Assembly (NCBI RefSeq): GCF_030463535.1
Contig: NC_132880.1
Location: forward strand, 43,899,842-43,963,841
Direction: 5' to 3'
Origin: Salminus brasiliensis
Taxonomy: Eukaryota; Chordata; Actinopteri; Characiformes; Bryconidae
DNA: 64,000 nucleotides
Shown: positions 1 through 11,700 of the stretch, piece after piece
Numbering within the stretch: position 1 is the stretch's first letter
How the letters are laid out: each line of letters opens with the position of its first letter
Notes under the pieces: model-generated
Told to the model about the DNA's origin: nothing
Database searches by the model: none
The model's input: only the letters and a program-made list of their open reading frames with translations
Position numbers and translations under genes: made by a program

Positions 1-1499
1 CAAACCAGTGTTGGATTTTATTAAATGTGACCGATTTCCAACCACAGTTTAACATCCGTCTAACGTTGGAGATTGACATCAAACCAGTGTTGGATTTTAT
101 TAAATGTGACTGATTTCCAACCACAGTTTAACATCCGTCTAACGTTGGAGATGACATCAAACCAGTGTTGGATTTTATTAAATGTGACCGATTTCCAACC
201 ACAGTTTAACATCCGTCTAACGTTGGAAATTGACATCAAACCAGTGTTGGATTTTATTAAATGTGACTGATTTCCAACCACAGTTTAACATCTGTCTAAC
301 GTTGGAGATGACATCAACACAGTGTTAGATTTTATTAAATGTGACCGATTTCCAACCACAGTTTAACATCTGTCTAACGTTGGAGATGACATCAACACAG
401 TGTTGGATTTTATTAAATGTGACCGATTTCCAACCACAGTTTAACGTCCGTCTAACGTTGGAAATTGACATCAAACCAGTGTTGGATTTTATTAAATGTG
501 ACCGATTTCCAACCACAGTTTAACATCTGTCTAACGTTGGAAATTGACATCAAACCAGTGTTGGATTTTATTAAATGTGACTGATTTCCAACCACAGTTT
601 AACGTCCGTCTAACGTTGGAGATGACATCAAACCAGTGTTGGATTTTATTAAATGTGACCGATTTCCAACCACAGTTTAACGTCCGTCTAACGTTGGAGA
701 TGACATCAAACCAGTGTTGGACTTTATTAAATGTGACTGATTTCCAACCACAGTTTAACATCCGTCTAACGTTGGAGATGACATCAAACCAGTGTTGGAT
801 TTTATTAAATGTGACTGATTTCCAACCACAGTTTAACATCCGTCTAACGTTGGAGATGACATCAAACCAGTGTTGGACTTTATTAAATGTGACTGATTTC
901 CAACCACAGTTTAACATCCGTCTAACGTTGGAGATGACATCAAACCAGTGTTGGATTTTATTAAATGTGACCGATTTCCAACCACAGTTTAACATCTGTC
1001 TAACGTTGGAGATGACATCAAACCAGTGTTGGATTTTATTAAATGTGACTGATTTCCAACCACAGTTTAACATCCGTCTAACGTTGGAGATGACATCAAA
1101 CCAGTGTTGGATTTTATTAAATGTGACCGATTTCCAACCACAGTTTAACATCCGTCTAACGTTGGAGATGACATCAAACCAGTGTTGGATTTTATTAAAT
1201 GTGACTGATTTCCAACCACAGTTTAACATCCGTCTAACGTTGGAGATGACATCAAACCAGTGTTGGATTTTATTAAATGTGACCGATTTCCAACCACAGT
1301 TTAACGTCCGTCTAACGTTGGAGATGACATCAAACCAGTGTTGGATTTTATTAAATGTGACTGATTTCCAACCACAGTTTAACATCCGTCTAACGTTGGA
1401 GATGACATCAAACCAGTGTTGGATTTTATTAAATGTGACTGATTTCCAACCACAGTTTAACATCCGTCTAACGTTGGAGATGACATCAAACCAGTGTTG
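1..1499. repeat. 78/79-bp minisatellite, about 19 units
   Basis: Tandem units beginning CAAACCAGTGTTGG recur at positions 1, 80, 158 and 237 and then on to 1499. Units are 78 bp, or 79 bp where GAGATGAC becomes GAGATTGAC. From about 551 all units are 78 bp, a multiple of three, so both strands stay open for hundreds of codons there. Units differ at a few fixed sites (GACC/GACT, ATCCG/GTCCG/ATCTG, GGATTT/GGACTT). The array lies in ADAP2 intron 2 and continues past the left edge. I read it as non-coding satellite DNA. Confidence 0.95.
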
Positions 1500-1805
1500 A
1501 TGGATAAAATTCAACGTCTGTGCTATGCTCGTTTTTAACGTTAACCTAAGCTTCATTTTCATCTAAAATTCAATGTCTGTCCAACGTTAGAGTCCAACAT
1601 CTTTCTGAGGTCCGGTGCCTGCTAGGCAACTCCACACTGTTTGATTATGAACATCTTTATGATCCCCAATCATAACAACAATCAGATCAATCCATCCAAA
1701 CCAGTCAGCTTACGGCGACATCTGAACGTCAGGACTTCCAGGAGATCCCTACAAATGAAGCCAGGTAAACCATTACACCCATAGTTACACCCATAGTTTC
1801 CATAC
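1500..1805. other. ADAP2 intron 2, array flank
   Basis: The first 100 or so bases contain degenerate fragments of the minisatellite unit (AACGTC and CCAACGTTAGA motifs), as expected at the edge of a tandem array. The rest, up to the splice donor at 1805, looks like single-copy intron with no recognisable feature. Confidence 0.6.
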
Positions 1806-2377
1806 CTGCACAAGGTCATCATCCCAGAAGTCCAAGCGGATGGATTTGACTCTGCTCACACTGGACAGATTGCGGTGAGTACCAGAGCAGTTCAGACAAA
1901 CAAAGATGCCAAGTTTATATGAAGCCCAGTCTGGGTCTGTAGAGAACATGAGCAGAGAGTTAACATGGTCTAACCTCAACTGGCCTGAAATACAAGATAC
2001 TCTAGACTAGACTGGACTAGACTGGACCAGAGCCTCCACTACTGAAACTGCTGGTGACTAACCTACATGGTGAAAACCACAACAACTCTAAGGCGTGGTG
2101 CTGTAGCCCTCTGTAGCTCAGGCAGACATGCTGACAGGCTGTAAACAGCATGACCACCAACGAGTAATTTCACTGTTTCAATTAAAATGGTAAAATGAAC
2201 AGATTTAAAGTCTCTTAAAGTCTCTTAATTAGCATTAAAGTCCAGCGAGGAGCAGAAGCTCAGTGTAGCTCAGTGGGACCGTCCCTCACCTGGAGCTCCA
2301 CAGTCAGCACAACTGCTGTTGTCCGGCAGCCTGGCCAAGTCCAGAAGAGCCTTTTTATTCTTTTCTCGGTTGGCCAT
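1806..2377 (-). CDS. adap2: ADAP2, ArfGAP with dual PH domains 2 (first two exons)
   Basis: Exon 1 is 2377-2290 and exon 2 is 1936-1806; they join as 73 residues starting MANREKNKK. The protein is an Arf GTPase-activating protein: an N-terminal zinc finger stimulates GTP hydrolysis on Arf6-type GTPases and two PH domains bind phosphoinositides at the plasma membrane. Visible here is the finger CX2CX16CX2C (Cys 23, 26, 43, 46) with the arginine finger Arg51 in the context GTHRN. The stretch DPDWASYKLGIF and the closing RLDFWDDDLVQ fit ADAP2 better than ADAP1. Splice sites are canonical (donors at 2289 and 1805, acceptor before 1936). Later exons, including both PH domains, lie beyond the left edge, so intron 2 is at least 1.8 kb. 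The neighbour ATAD5 matches the human gene order. Confidence 0.9.
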
Positions 2378-3228
2378 ATGAAAAGTCGCTTGGAAAACTG
2401 AAGAAATAAGCTTTTAAAAACCGCTCTCCATTTCCTCTGCTAAATTGATGCTACTCGTTGAGCGGTGGTTGAACTGGGCAGCCACCCGCCTGCCTGCCCA
2501 CCCACCCACTGCTGCGAGGCTGGGCTTCCGTGTGTGACGGTGGGGAAAGAGCCTATCCCATGTCCTCTATCCTCAGCCTATATCCTCCTGAGAGCCAGGG
2601 AAAAAAGTTTAGATATTTAAATAGATTTAAAATGAAATATGATTTAATATTGTAGGTGAAAAAAATAAACACATGTTACAGAAAATATTTTGTTTTTATT
2701 TTTATTTTTTATTATATAATAATAATTTTTTTATTTAAATCATATGTCCCTCACATCTACCTCATCTGACAGCTCAAAATCTTGACTTTCCTTCCACAAC
2801 TCTGACTAAAATCTTTTTTTTTTTTTGACCCCAATGAACCTCACCCCACTGCTTCTTCAAGTACGGAAATTAAAGCTAGGTCAAAATGTGAGTTAGTAAG
2901 TCCTGCTGTCCACTACAGAGGACACTGTTTTTTTTACAGGGTTAAAATGGCTGTACATTCCTGAAATCTTACTACACTGACATTAGGAATCTCATATTGA
3001 AGACTGGAGAGCCAACAGATACAAAATACCTGCAAACAACTGCCCACTAAACTCCTTGGTGCCACAAAATGTGCAAGCTGCGATGGCAGCCACTAAAGAA
3101 AGTACATGTGGTGTGTCAGCCGCACCCGCACATCTGCGGCATCACTACAAGGCCCAGAATATCCCCCTGACAGTAGTGTGATTCAAATAGATTTTATAAA
3201 TAGTGCCTGACTTATAGCTATCAGAACT
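2378..3228. other. ADAP2 upstream region
   Basis: This holds the 5' UTR and promoter side of ADAP2 (minus strand). A pyrimidine/CCACC-rich stretch lies near 2470-2560, followed by AT-rich spacer with T runs. I see no open reading frame or further gene. Confidence 0.5.
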
Positions 3229-3525
3229 ACACTATATGGGCACAAGTATTGGGACACCTGCTCATTCATTGTTTCTTCTGAAATCCAGAGAATTAAAAAA
3301 AAGAGTTGATCCTGCTTTTGTTGGAGTAACTGTCTCTCCTGTCCAGGGAAGAAAGCTTTTACTAGATGTAGACCACATTTAGCAACAAGAGCAGGGCAGA
3401 GGGCAATACTTCTCTACAGGGACTAGACAAGCTGTGTGTGTGTGTGTGTGTGTGTATGTGTGTGTGTTTGTGATCATTTGCGCCAGCAACCTAAAGTAGC
3501 TGAATGCATCCACAAACATTTGGAC
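3229..3525 (+). mobile_element. CACTATA-type mariner-like MITE, truncated copy
   Basis: The copy begins with the terminal motif CACTATATGG and the block AGTATTGGGACACC. It contains a GT microsatellite (about 3432-3470) and ends near the opposite terminus (ACAAACATTTGGACATA). The interior is shorter than in the full copy at 18260-18786. Confidence 0.75.
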
Positions 3526-3879
3526 ATATTTTTTATCCACCCCACACACAGTGGATAAAAATGAACTGGTAGGCCTCAGGAGGATGTAACATCAACACAT
3601 GATTGTGTAAATTTATCCATCAAAAATATATAAATGCTGTACATCCGTCTGAACGGGGAAGGCAGACACTGTACACAACTGTGAAACTGATATCCATTGT
3701 GGACTAAAGAAGATGAAGCTCATAGGTTTTGTTTTTAGCTTGGTCTGGGAGGACAGTTTTGATGATAAAATTAAATAACTTTACATTATTACAACATTTT
3801 AAAATTAGTATTTAAAAATTCTGTATCAAAAATATAAAATAAGAATTTCCACTCATCATATCACCACAGCCTCAATTCC

Positions 3880-4005
3880 ATGATGAATGGACTAATAGAA
3901 ATGCTCCAAAATGACTTGATAATAAATAAAATAATAATATCATAATATATAAATCTTTTTACATTGACTTGTGAAAAAGTGAAGTTGCAATTTTGGAGAA
4001 ATGTG
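3880..4005 (+). repeat. Dispersed repeat, AATGCTCCAAAATGACTTG family
   Basis: This copy carries the family core ATGGACTAATAGAAATGCTCC followed by AAAATGACTTG, with an AT-rich expansion in the middle. The same core recurs at seven other places in the window. No coding capacity was seen and the class is unknown. Confidence 0.65.
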
Positions 4006-4142
4006 GCAGAGAGGCAGAGACTGTATGAAACCATAAAATTATACCATAAATATCTTTAAAAAAACAAAAAAAAACATGAATACATCAATTAAAGCTAAAT
4101 GCATGTTAAATTTCAGTGACCCGAAGTGTACAGAAATAGATG

Positions 4143-4804
4143 TACACTATATGTCCAATTGTTTGTGGACACCCCATCTTATGAATGCATTCACCTACTA
4201 GGACTCTCTAAAGCAGGTAAACATAAACCTATTGGCACCATGCTGCCTACTGCTAGATGTGGACTAGAGGGGCATAAAGCCCCCCAGAATTGAGCTGTGG
4301 AAGAATTGTGTTCTCTGGAATGATAGTGCTCCGTCCAGAACTTTCAGGACAAGTTGGGGGTGAACACATTTTAGATGATACATTTTGTTATCGTGATGCA
4401 CAACATTCTTTAGAATATGCTTTTCTAATATTTTGAGGATATTGTTAGTGCTTAAAGAACACTGATCAACTACACATTTCAGTACAGTGTAATTAGAATG
4501 GTTTATTTAGATGAAAAAAACAATCACTGTATTCAGAACAGGAGAGTATCTGAATAGTAGGTTGTAAGAATGTCACTTATAATAAATGTAATATTGGGAT
4601 AAATATTGTGTATCATGAAAAATGCATTTAAATATTGTGAAAAAGTAGTTAGGAATTCAAACCTCACAGTAAGGTTGCATAATTATTATATAAAAAGTAA
4701 GCAGGCCATTAGTTATCCAAACAAAAGCAGTATAAACTCTTAATACCTTTGACAGAACAACAAACAATGAATGAGCAAGTGTCCAAATACTTTTGTCCAT
4801 ATAG
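4143..4804 (-). mobile_element. CACTATA-type MITE split by a hAT-like MITE
   Basis: The outer element runs from CACTATATGTCC at the left to CTTTTGTCCATATAG at the right, in reverse orientation. Between about 4366 and 4730 it is interrupted by a second repeat that aligns, reverse-complemented, with the element at 19687-20010 (shared blocks include ATTGTGTATCATGA and AATATTGTGAAAAA). The inner element is therefore younger than the outer one. Confidence 0.7.
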
Positions 4805-5267
4805 CAAAAATGACAATTGAGATCTTGCGAGTCAGCAGTTCTGTCTTCTCAAAAAAATGGTCAAGTGTTCAAAGACTCAGTTTGATGAGCAGACTGAACG
4901 ATGGTATAGTTGGCTGCTGAGGGCACTGAAAAACATATGTGAAGATATGAGAGCTTTGTAAGAAACACATTTTTATTGTCTTTGGAAATCTTAAATAGGA
5001 CAGTCTTTGTGAATATTTAAATACACTGATTAAGAGGTATTAAATTGTATAGAAAGCAAGTGAGAAATGGTGGAGGAGGTTCATTTTTAGTGCCCAGGAA
5101 CAAACTAGTGTGTTATTTTAAGTCTACTTTGTGAAGAGGTGATGAACTAACAAAGAAGTTGGTTTAAAACAGCTTAGGCTTTTATAAGAACAGCTAACAA
5201 AACCCAGTGTAACAATACATACATTTCTCAGAGAAAACATGTTTTCTGACCAGTTGGCAAGCCCAAA

Positions 5268-5273
5268 TTTATT
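5268..5273 (-). terminator. Likely ATAD5 polyadenylation signal
   Basis: The plus-strand hexamer TTTATT reads AATAAA on the minus strand, about 190 bp beyond the ATAD5 stop codon. It is the nearest canonical hexamer that I noticed, which would give a short 3' UTR. Confidence 0.55.
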
Positions 5274-5463
5274 ACTTGATAAAAAATATTACATGACAAA
5301 AGGACAATACAAAAGGATCTCCATAGCAAGTCAGATATAAAACAGAAGACAGTCGTGTGCTGTCCACTAGGAAACATAAAAACCTCACTAATTAGGGTAT
5401 ATTATATTACTGTACAAATTCATATTAACCAGCTGCCAGGAAAAGGCTGCCTTAACGAGTGAT

Positions 5464-5728
5464 TCAAGGAAAGTCTGAGGCGAGGTGTTGCACTGTGCTT
5501 TTAGGTAGATCAAGGTGAATGCCATTGAAGTAGTGCATGAACCTGTAAGGAAGAAAACAGAGCATGTGAGCACAATTTAAGCACCACTTCACCTCTTGTA
5601 GTAGGTCAATTTACATTAAAACAAATGAATACTGTTATTGTTGACTGCCCACATTTCTCTACACACTCTGATGTAGTCTACAACCTAGATAAATGCTTAC
5701 TGGTTTGTGGTGCAACAGTATATTTAGA

Positions 5729-5792
<64 letters not shown>

Positions 5793-8700
5793 TCAACAGG
5801 CTTCTGGTATTAAAGCTCATGCATTTTTAAGCCACATGCAAAATGTGAAACCCACTTCCTGTCCTTGCACATTTACTAATATGATTCATCCGGAAACTTT
5901 ACAGCATAGAAGGGCACATATGTATATATTTTTATTTGCAAGTTTTATGAAGTCATTGTTTGCACAGAATAAAGTTACCACCCTCACAGAATAATTCGTG
6001 TTAAGATATAGGGTCTTTCCAGTGTCCTTTTTGTAAAGTAGATTAAAAACAAAAGCAAATTACAAACCTTAGTGGACAAAACCTCATGTATAACGCCTTA
6101 TATGCCATAGTGTGTTGTCCATATCTGCACTTTTGTCCTCACCACCTGCATTCACTGTCCTGCCTGATTCCTGTGACTGATGTCTGTTGTAATTCTCATA
6201 TTTATGGTATTGCTTTTCTCTGTATGCACACTGCTTGTTATGTAGTCTATTGTGGTGTTGTGTTGCTCAATATTGCACCATAGATCTTAATTTTGCTCCT
6301 CTGTGTACTTGCAAACATTTGAAACAACAATAAAAGTGTCTTGACTTGACTTGTAGCATCTGTGTAATTAAACATATGGAATTACATTCATGGTGAGTGA
6401 TGGCAGCCTATCCTGGGACAACTGGGATTAAGTCTAATATGTATATAATATCTAGTATGTTTTTCCTCAATATTTCAGTTAGGTCAATTAGATCAGGATC
6501 TGGATCTTGAACTGATATAGAATTCTAAGAAACATGGTGCCATGCAGTGAACTGACACCAGCTTTGATCAGGACCAAGGCTACATCAATGGGTGTTAACC
6601 ACTGCATGCTCTTTAAGGGTGGTGACATTGTCACGTTCTCATTCCTGTACAACTTGACACACCCATAGATGTAGTCATCGTTCATGTTGAAAAGCCTACC
6701 CTTCTTTGGTTCATGCTGGGGATAAACTTTTTAGGTTCCAGATTTATTTTGGTAGCATTTATTTTGAGTGATAACTAATGTAGAACTGTTCCGTGCATTG
6801 CGCTACCTGAAACTGCACCCAGTTCACGTTAGTCGAAACGTTCTAACAGAAGATCTGAGCTCTATAGCAGGAACCTTGCAATGCAATGCCTTCAAAATGC
6901 CTTCTCACCTGCGCTTGACCTTGCCCTGCTCCTTTAACCTCTCTGATCTGCATATGGTGCGCAGAGAGGGCAGGAAGTCCACTGCTGCTGCCACTCTGTT
7001 ACCCAGGGTGTTTAATGAGCGGCTGTTGAGAACTGTGCTCATTACCTCCCTCCGCATCTCCATTACCCTGTAAAGCACAATGGCACATGCACATGGGTTT
7101 AAAACTTATAAGAATTAGTTAGTTGGTGAGTGATCAGCATAAGCGCTCTTACTAGTTGCTCTGAGGAGAAATGAGTTGTTGGTAAACACTAACCTGGGTT
7201 CACAGGGTGTGCTGTGAGCAAGGCTGAAACTCCGTCTGTGTGAGGGCACTGGAAGAGTCAGCTCCTCCACAGCTTCCCTCCTGACCTCCTCCTCCTCCAG
7301 TGCCTGGGCCTTTTCCCAGGCGTCAGAGACCCCAGCCCTACACTTCCAAAAACTCAGACCTGCTATCACAGCATTGATTTCATCTGACTCGAACCCGCTC
7401 GTATGGCCTCCACACTCAAGACGAACTTCATCAGTCATTCCACTCTTGACTTCTGCTCCAGTCCAGTCAAAAGCTTGTGGTCTACAGGCGCCCTCTGTGT
7501 GAGGATGCTGATAGTGCAGAGATGAATCAAGGAATGACATGTGGTCCAGATATTCAGCTATGGACCTCAGGCACTGTGATACAGGCTTACTTCTCTTCCT
7601 CTCAGCTTCAGAAAGCGGGACCCTCCTTGTCCTCACAGAAGCAGCTTCAGAAGCTGGTGCCTCCTGAGAAGCCTGATCCTGCCCTTGCTTTGTATCTGGA
7701 TTTCCAGCAGGGTTACAGTTGGGGTTTGGCAGGGACAGAAAGCCATCTTCTGACTCGGAGTCCGACTGAAACACATTCTTATCATCCAAACACAGCTGCT
7801 TTTTCCGCCTCATCCTGGACGACACTTTGAGAGGGCTTGTGTCGTCTGTGTGCTCCTCCTGCTGGGCTACATTTCCTAGTCTGGCTATGTGCCCAGTCTG
7901 GGGTTCTGGGTTTGATATGGGCAGTGGTGGAAGAGAAGGCTCTGCTAAAGCACTGATGGGAAGAGGTAGCAACACTTCCATATTTGAGTAGAGCAAATTC
8001 AAACCTCTCCTTTTAGTCTCTGAAAGGAGATCCAAGCAACTTGTACTCTGCACTGCTGAAAGATCACACTGAAAGAAGAAATGCGAGAAATGAATAATCT
8101 AGAATAAAAAATAAAAAAATGGAGTAAAACAAGACATTTAGGAGAGGAACTTACCTTAAGCAAATCTTCTACCTTCTTATCTTGCTGCAGGTTCAGAAGA
8201 CCCAGAAATGACTCTGTGCATCCAGTATGACAGGGCGGTACAGAGTGTAGCGGTCCAGCACTAGAAGCATTTTCCACTTTAACAGTTTCTTTCTTCACCT
8301 CACACTCATGAGTTCCTGAAAAAAAGACAAGAAACATTAGTCATTTGTCCCAATTTTTATTTGTCTTTATTTTCTCCCGACACTAGGAGGGTATGATGTA
8401 GAACTTGTCTATTTCGATAAGGATGCAACGCCAGCACCACCCCTTTTCAAACTGCTTCCAATGCAGCGTTACTGGGCAGCTGACATGCTTGGAAGAAAGC
8501 ACTGGGCCTCCAGCTCTGCCACACCAGCTAACAGACATCAGTCCCAGCCAACATTGCTTGAGACTTGGCAACTCATCCGGAGAGCATGGCCAATTGTGCC
8601 CTCTCGCCTTTAGAATAATTTTTATGCTCCACTGTCTGTAATAGTGAGAATAGGGTCTCTGTTATTGGCACTGTGAGCCAGAATGCTTCAAATGAACTAT

Positions 8701-11700
8701 GTAACTTTGGTGAAGCAGGCAGGACCATGCTTGCGAGAACTGTGTAATGCTGTGTGGCAATATTTGTGTAAAACACTGCAATATTACTGCCTCAGTCCAA
8801 TGCCACTTCTGCATCGCTTTGCTTGTCTAAAAATGGAAGCGTAGGTCATGTCCTTTAGGCGTGATTCAAAATGCAAATTACACACCCCAAGAAATACTCA
8901 CATAATACTGCTTTAACCAAGCAATTTAATATATGAAAATAAATACATAAATAAAATAGCAAGCACATTAATGCACTTACCTGATGAGACAGGGAGCAGC
9001 ATCTGTCGTCCTCCTCCACTGCGTACCCAAAACTGCAGGTGCAGGAGGCTCTGCCGAACATCACATCTGTTCCAACGCAGCAAACTTGCCAAGTCCTGAG
9101 TGTCTGTTCGCACATTTTCCACCAGACACATCAGCTGCAGGTAACTTGCCACATTGACCTGAAAAAAACGAAAGCCAATCAATCACATTTGACCCACATA
9201 CCATAGCAGACTAATTACCAGTCATAAACAGTCAAATCAGAAAGGGTCTTACCACAGAAGGAGCTTTGAAATGGATTTCATCAAAGTAGCCATCAAACAT
9301 TGCACTGAATGTCGGGTCTGAAAAAGGAGTTAGTAGAGCTCACATATTTTATATTTGACAATGGTTTTCTGATTTACCAAACAGGTATTATAATTACTCA
9401 CCACTGGTAGTCAGAATGACTGGTCTTTTTGTTGTGGCCATAAAGGTTTTAATTGCAGCCAGGAACCCAGAGTCATCATCAAATATAACATCAACCTCCT
9501 CAAACAGGATGAGAGAGGTGGCAGTTCTCTTGCCTTGCTCTTCAGTTGTGGGGTTGGCAGGCTCCTGATTCTTGCCCTCACTTTGAGTCATTTTGGCTGA
9601 TTTCTTGGAGCAAGCTTTTTTAACAGCAAGAAATAAGAAACAAGCCACAGTTTAAACCATGATTGAAGACTTTACAGCCACTGAACAAATATTTACAATA
9701 TTTGTAAATTGACTAGTAGAAAGACTTGTCCGAATTACCTGTTTGAGACTTCTTGTCCTTATTTCCTGCATCTTTGCCTGTGGGCCTCCCACCCATTTTA
9801 AAGAAATTGGCCAGTGAAGTTGGTGCCAAGCCACCTTTTCTCACAGCACCTCGAGGGGACTGAGGAGGTTTTCTGGGAGATGACATGACTCTCCTAGGGG
9901 AGTTAAGCTTTCCTGTGATAAGAGGAGAAACAATCACTTAAAGTCTAGATAACACTTTTCTAAACCAAAGATTTGGAAAGAAAGACTGAATCTATAATGG
10001 AGAAAACAACAAATATAAGCAGAAAATTAAAAAGTAAGAAAAAGGCATAGAAGTAATAGTTTTGCTGTTAGCAGCGGCCAGAGGACTAGTGCATGTAGAA
10101 AGCACTTACTAGGTGAGGAGCCTGTTTTGGCCGAGCTGCTGCTGCTACTGTAACTGTTAAAGTAGGTGGGCTTATGGGCATTGACACCCTGTATGTCCAC
10201 TTGGTGAGACTGGGTAGCCTCCTTCAGCTGAGACAAGATCTGTCGACCACTTCGCTGGGACGAGCAATTCACCTCGAAAACCTAGAGCAAAAAATTAATT
10301 ATTTAATTCATGTTTTTTTTTTTTACACATTTATTTTGTAATCAGAAAACGGATGTTTTCATTAAAAGAACACACACCTTAAAGCCCAACTCTTGGGCAC
10401 AAGCATATACAGCAGCAGTCTTGCCTACACCAGTGGGCCCTGTGATGAGCAGTGTGTTGCAGAGCAGATCCTCTGCATCCTCCAACCACTCACTACTGTC
10501 ACCAGTCCAGGAATCTACAGTCATACAGTATGGTTAGAAACAGAGATCTGGAAAATGGGACATTAACTGGATTGATCATTAAACTTTGCAGGTTTCTTTA
10601 CCATTACTGTCATCCCCTTGCTTTGCCTCCTGTTGTTTCTTTCTCTCTTCACGGTCAGCCCTGAGTTTCCACTCCTTTAACCAGCTAATGGAAATGATAA
10701 AACAACATAAGCGATGTGCCTTCCCATTCCATAGGATAATTTCTCTAAAAATAGCCAGAACACCTTTCATCCAATCATGTTTATCAACTGTGTTATACAG
10801 TACAAACCTGTGCAACTTTCTAACAGAAGCGGTGTTTCCAATGATGTCATTAGAGTGCTGTGGCTGGTACTTCTCAGTCCATAACATATCCTCCCTCACA
10901 CCATCTGGGGAAATAGGACATTCAGATTTTACAAAGTGAATCTAAGAGAAGAGGAACAGTAGCTTATCAGATTGAATAACAGCCAGATATAGTAGCACTA
11001 AAAATAAGGACGGGGAAGGGAAATCACCTTCAGTGGATGCAGTCTCTGAGGATGGCGAATCAAGTATAATCACAGTGTCACACTGTTTGTTTTCAGGTGC
11101 TGAGTGTTTAGTTTCTTCCTCTGTCTGTTTCTGCCTCAGTGATCTTCTCCTTCGGCCTCTACTGGAATCCAGAGAGTCGGTGGTCTCTGGTGTCGCGCCA
11201 CTTTCTGTGCCTGAGATCTCTGATATGAGCATGATCTCCTCCTCTGTAGGATTTGACTTCTGTTTTTTGGCTAACTTGCCCAATTTCTCCCCCTCATCTA
11301 CACGTTTACGCTTTCCTCCGATAGGCTTCGTCAAGCCGGCAACACAAGGCGTTTTAGACCCACAATCAGGTTCTGAGAAAATTCAAAACAAGAACAATGA
11401 AATTATTATTTACTTCAGACAAGCCTCTTGCCAGAAATATCAAAAGAATATGCTGATATTAAGAAGTTTGAGTCCTACAAGACACAAATATTCTTACCTG
11501 TAGTAGCAGCAGACTGCAACAAATAGTCTGTGTATCTTTTAAGGAACCGGGTAAAATATCTTTGGACGGGGAAAGAGGGATTTGATGAGCTAATTTCTTC
11601 TAACAGACGCTGTTTAACGGACTCTGTAAAATCTTCTTGACAACCAGACACCTGAAAAGATTAGAGAAAGAGATGTTTCCATAACCATACTATGGTTTGT

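Noticed and set aside
1-1499. CRISPR-like array
   Set aside because: Units are contiguous with no variable spacers, and the host is a vertebrate.
544-1500. 318-codon plus-strand and 343-codon minus-strand frames made of 26-residue repeats
   Set aside because: They follow from a 78-bp tandem unit without stops, lie in an intron of ADAP2, break at every 79-bp unit, and resemble no protein family.
2378-5463. TEFM between ADAP2 and ATAD5, as in human
   Set aside because: Only MITEs and spacer were found; no coding similarity was recognised.
6086-6283. 65-codon Cys/His-rich frame
   Set aside because: It lies in a retroelement-like tail within an ATAD5 intron and has no family resemblance.
6768-7073. 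101-codon plus-strand frame
   Set aside because: It is the antisense of ATAD5 exon 21 plus intron.
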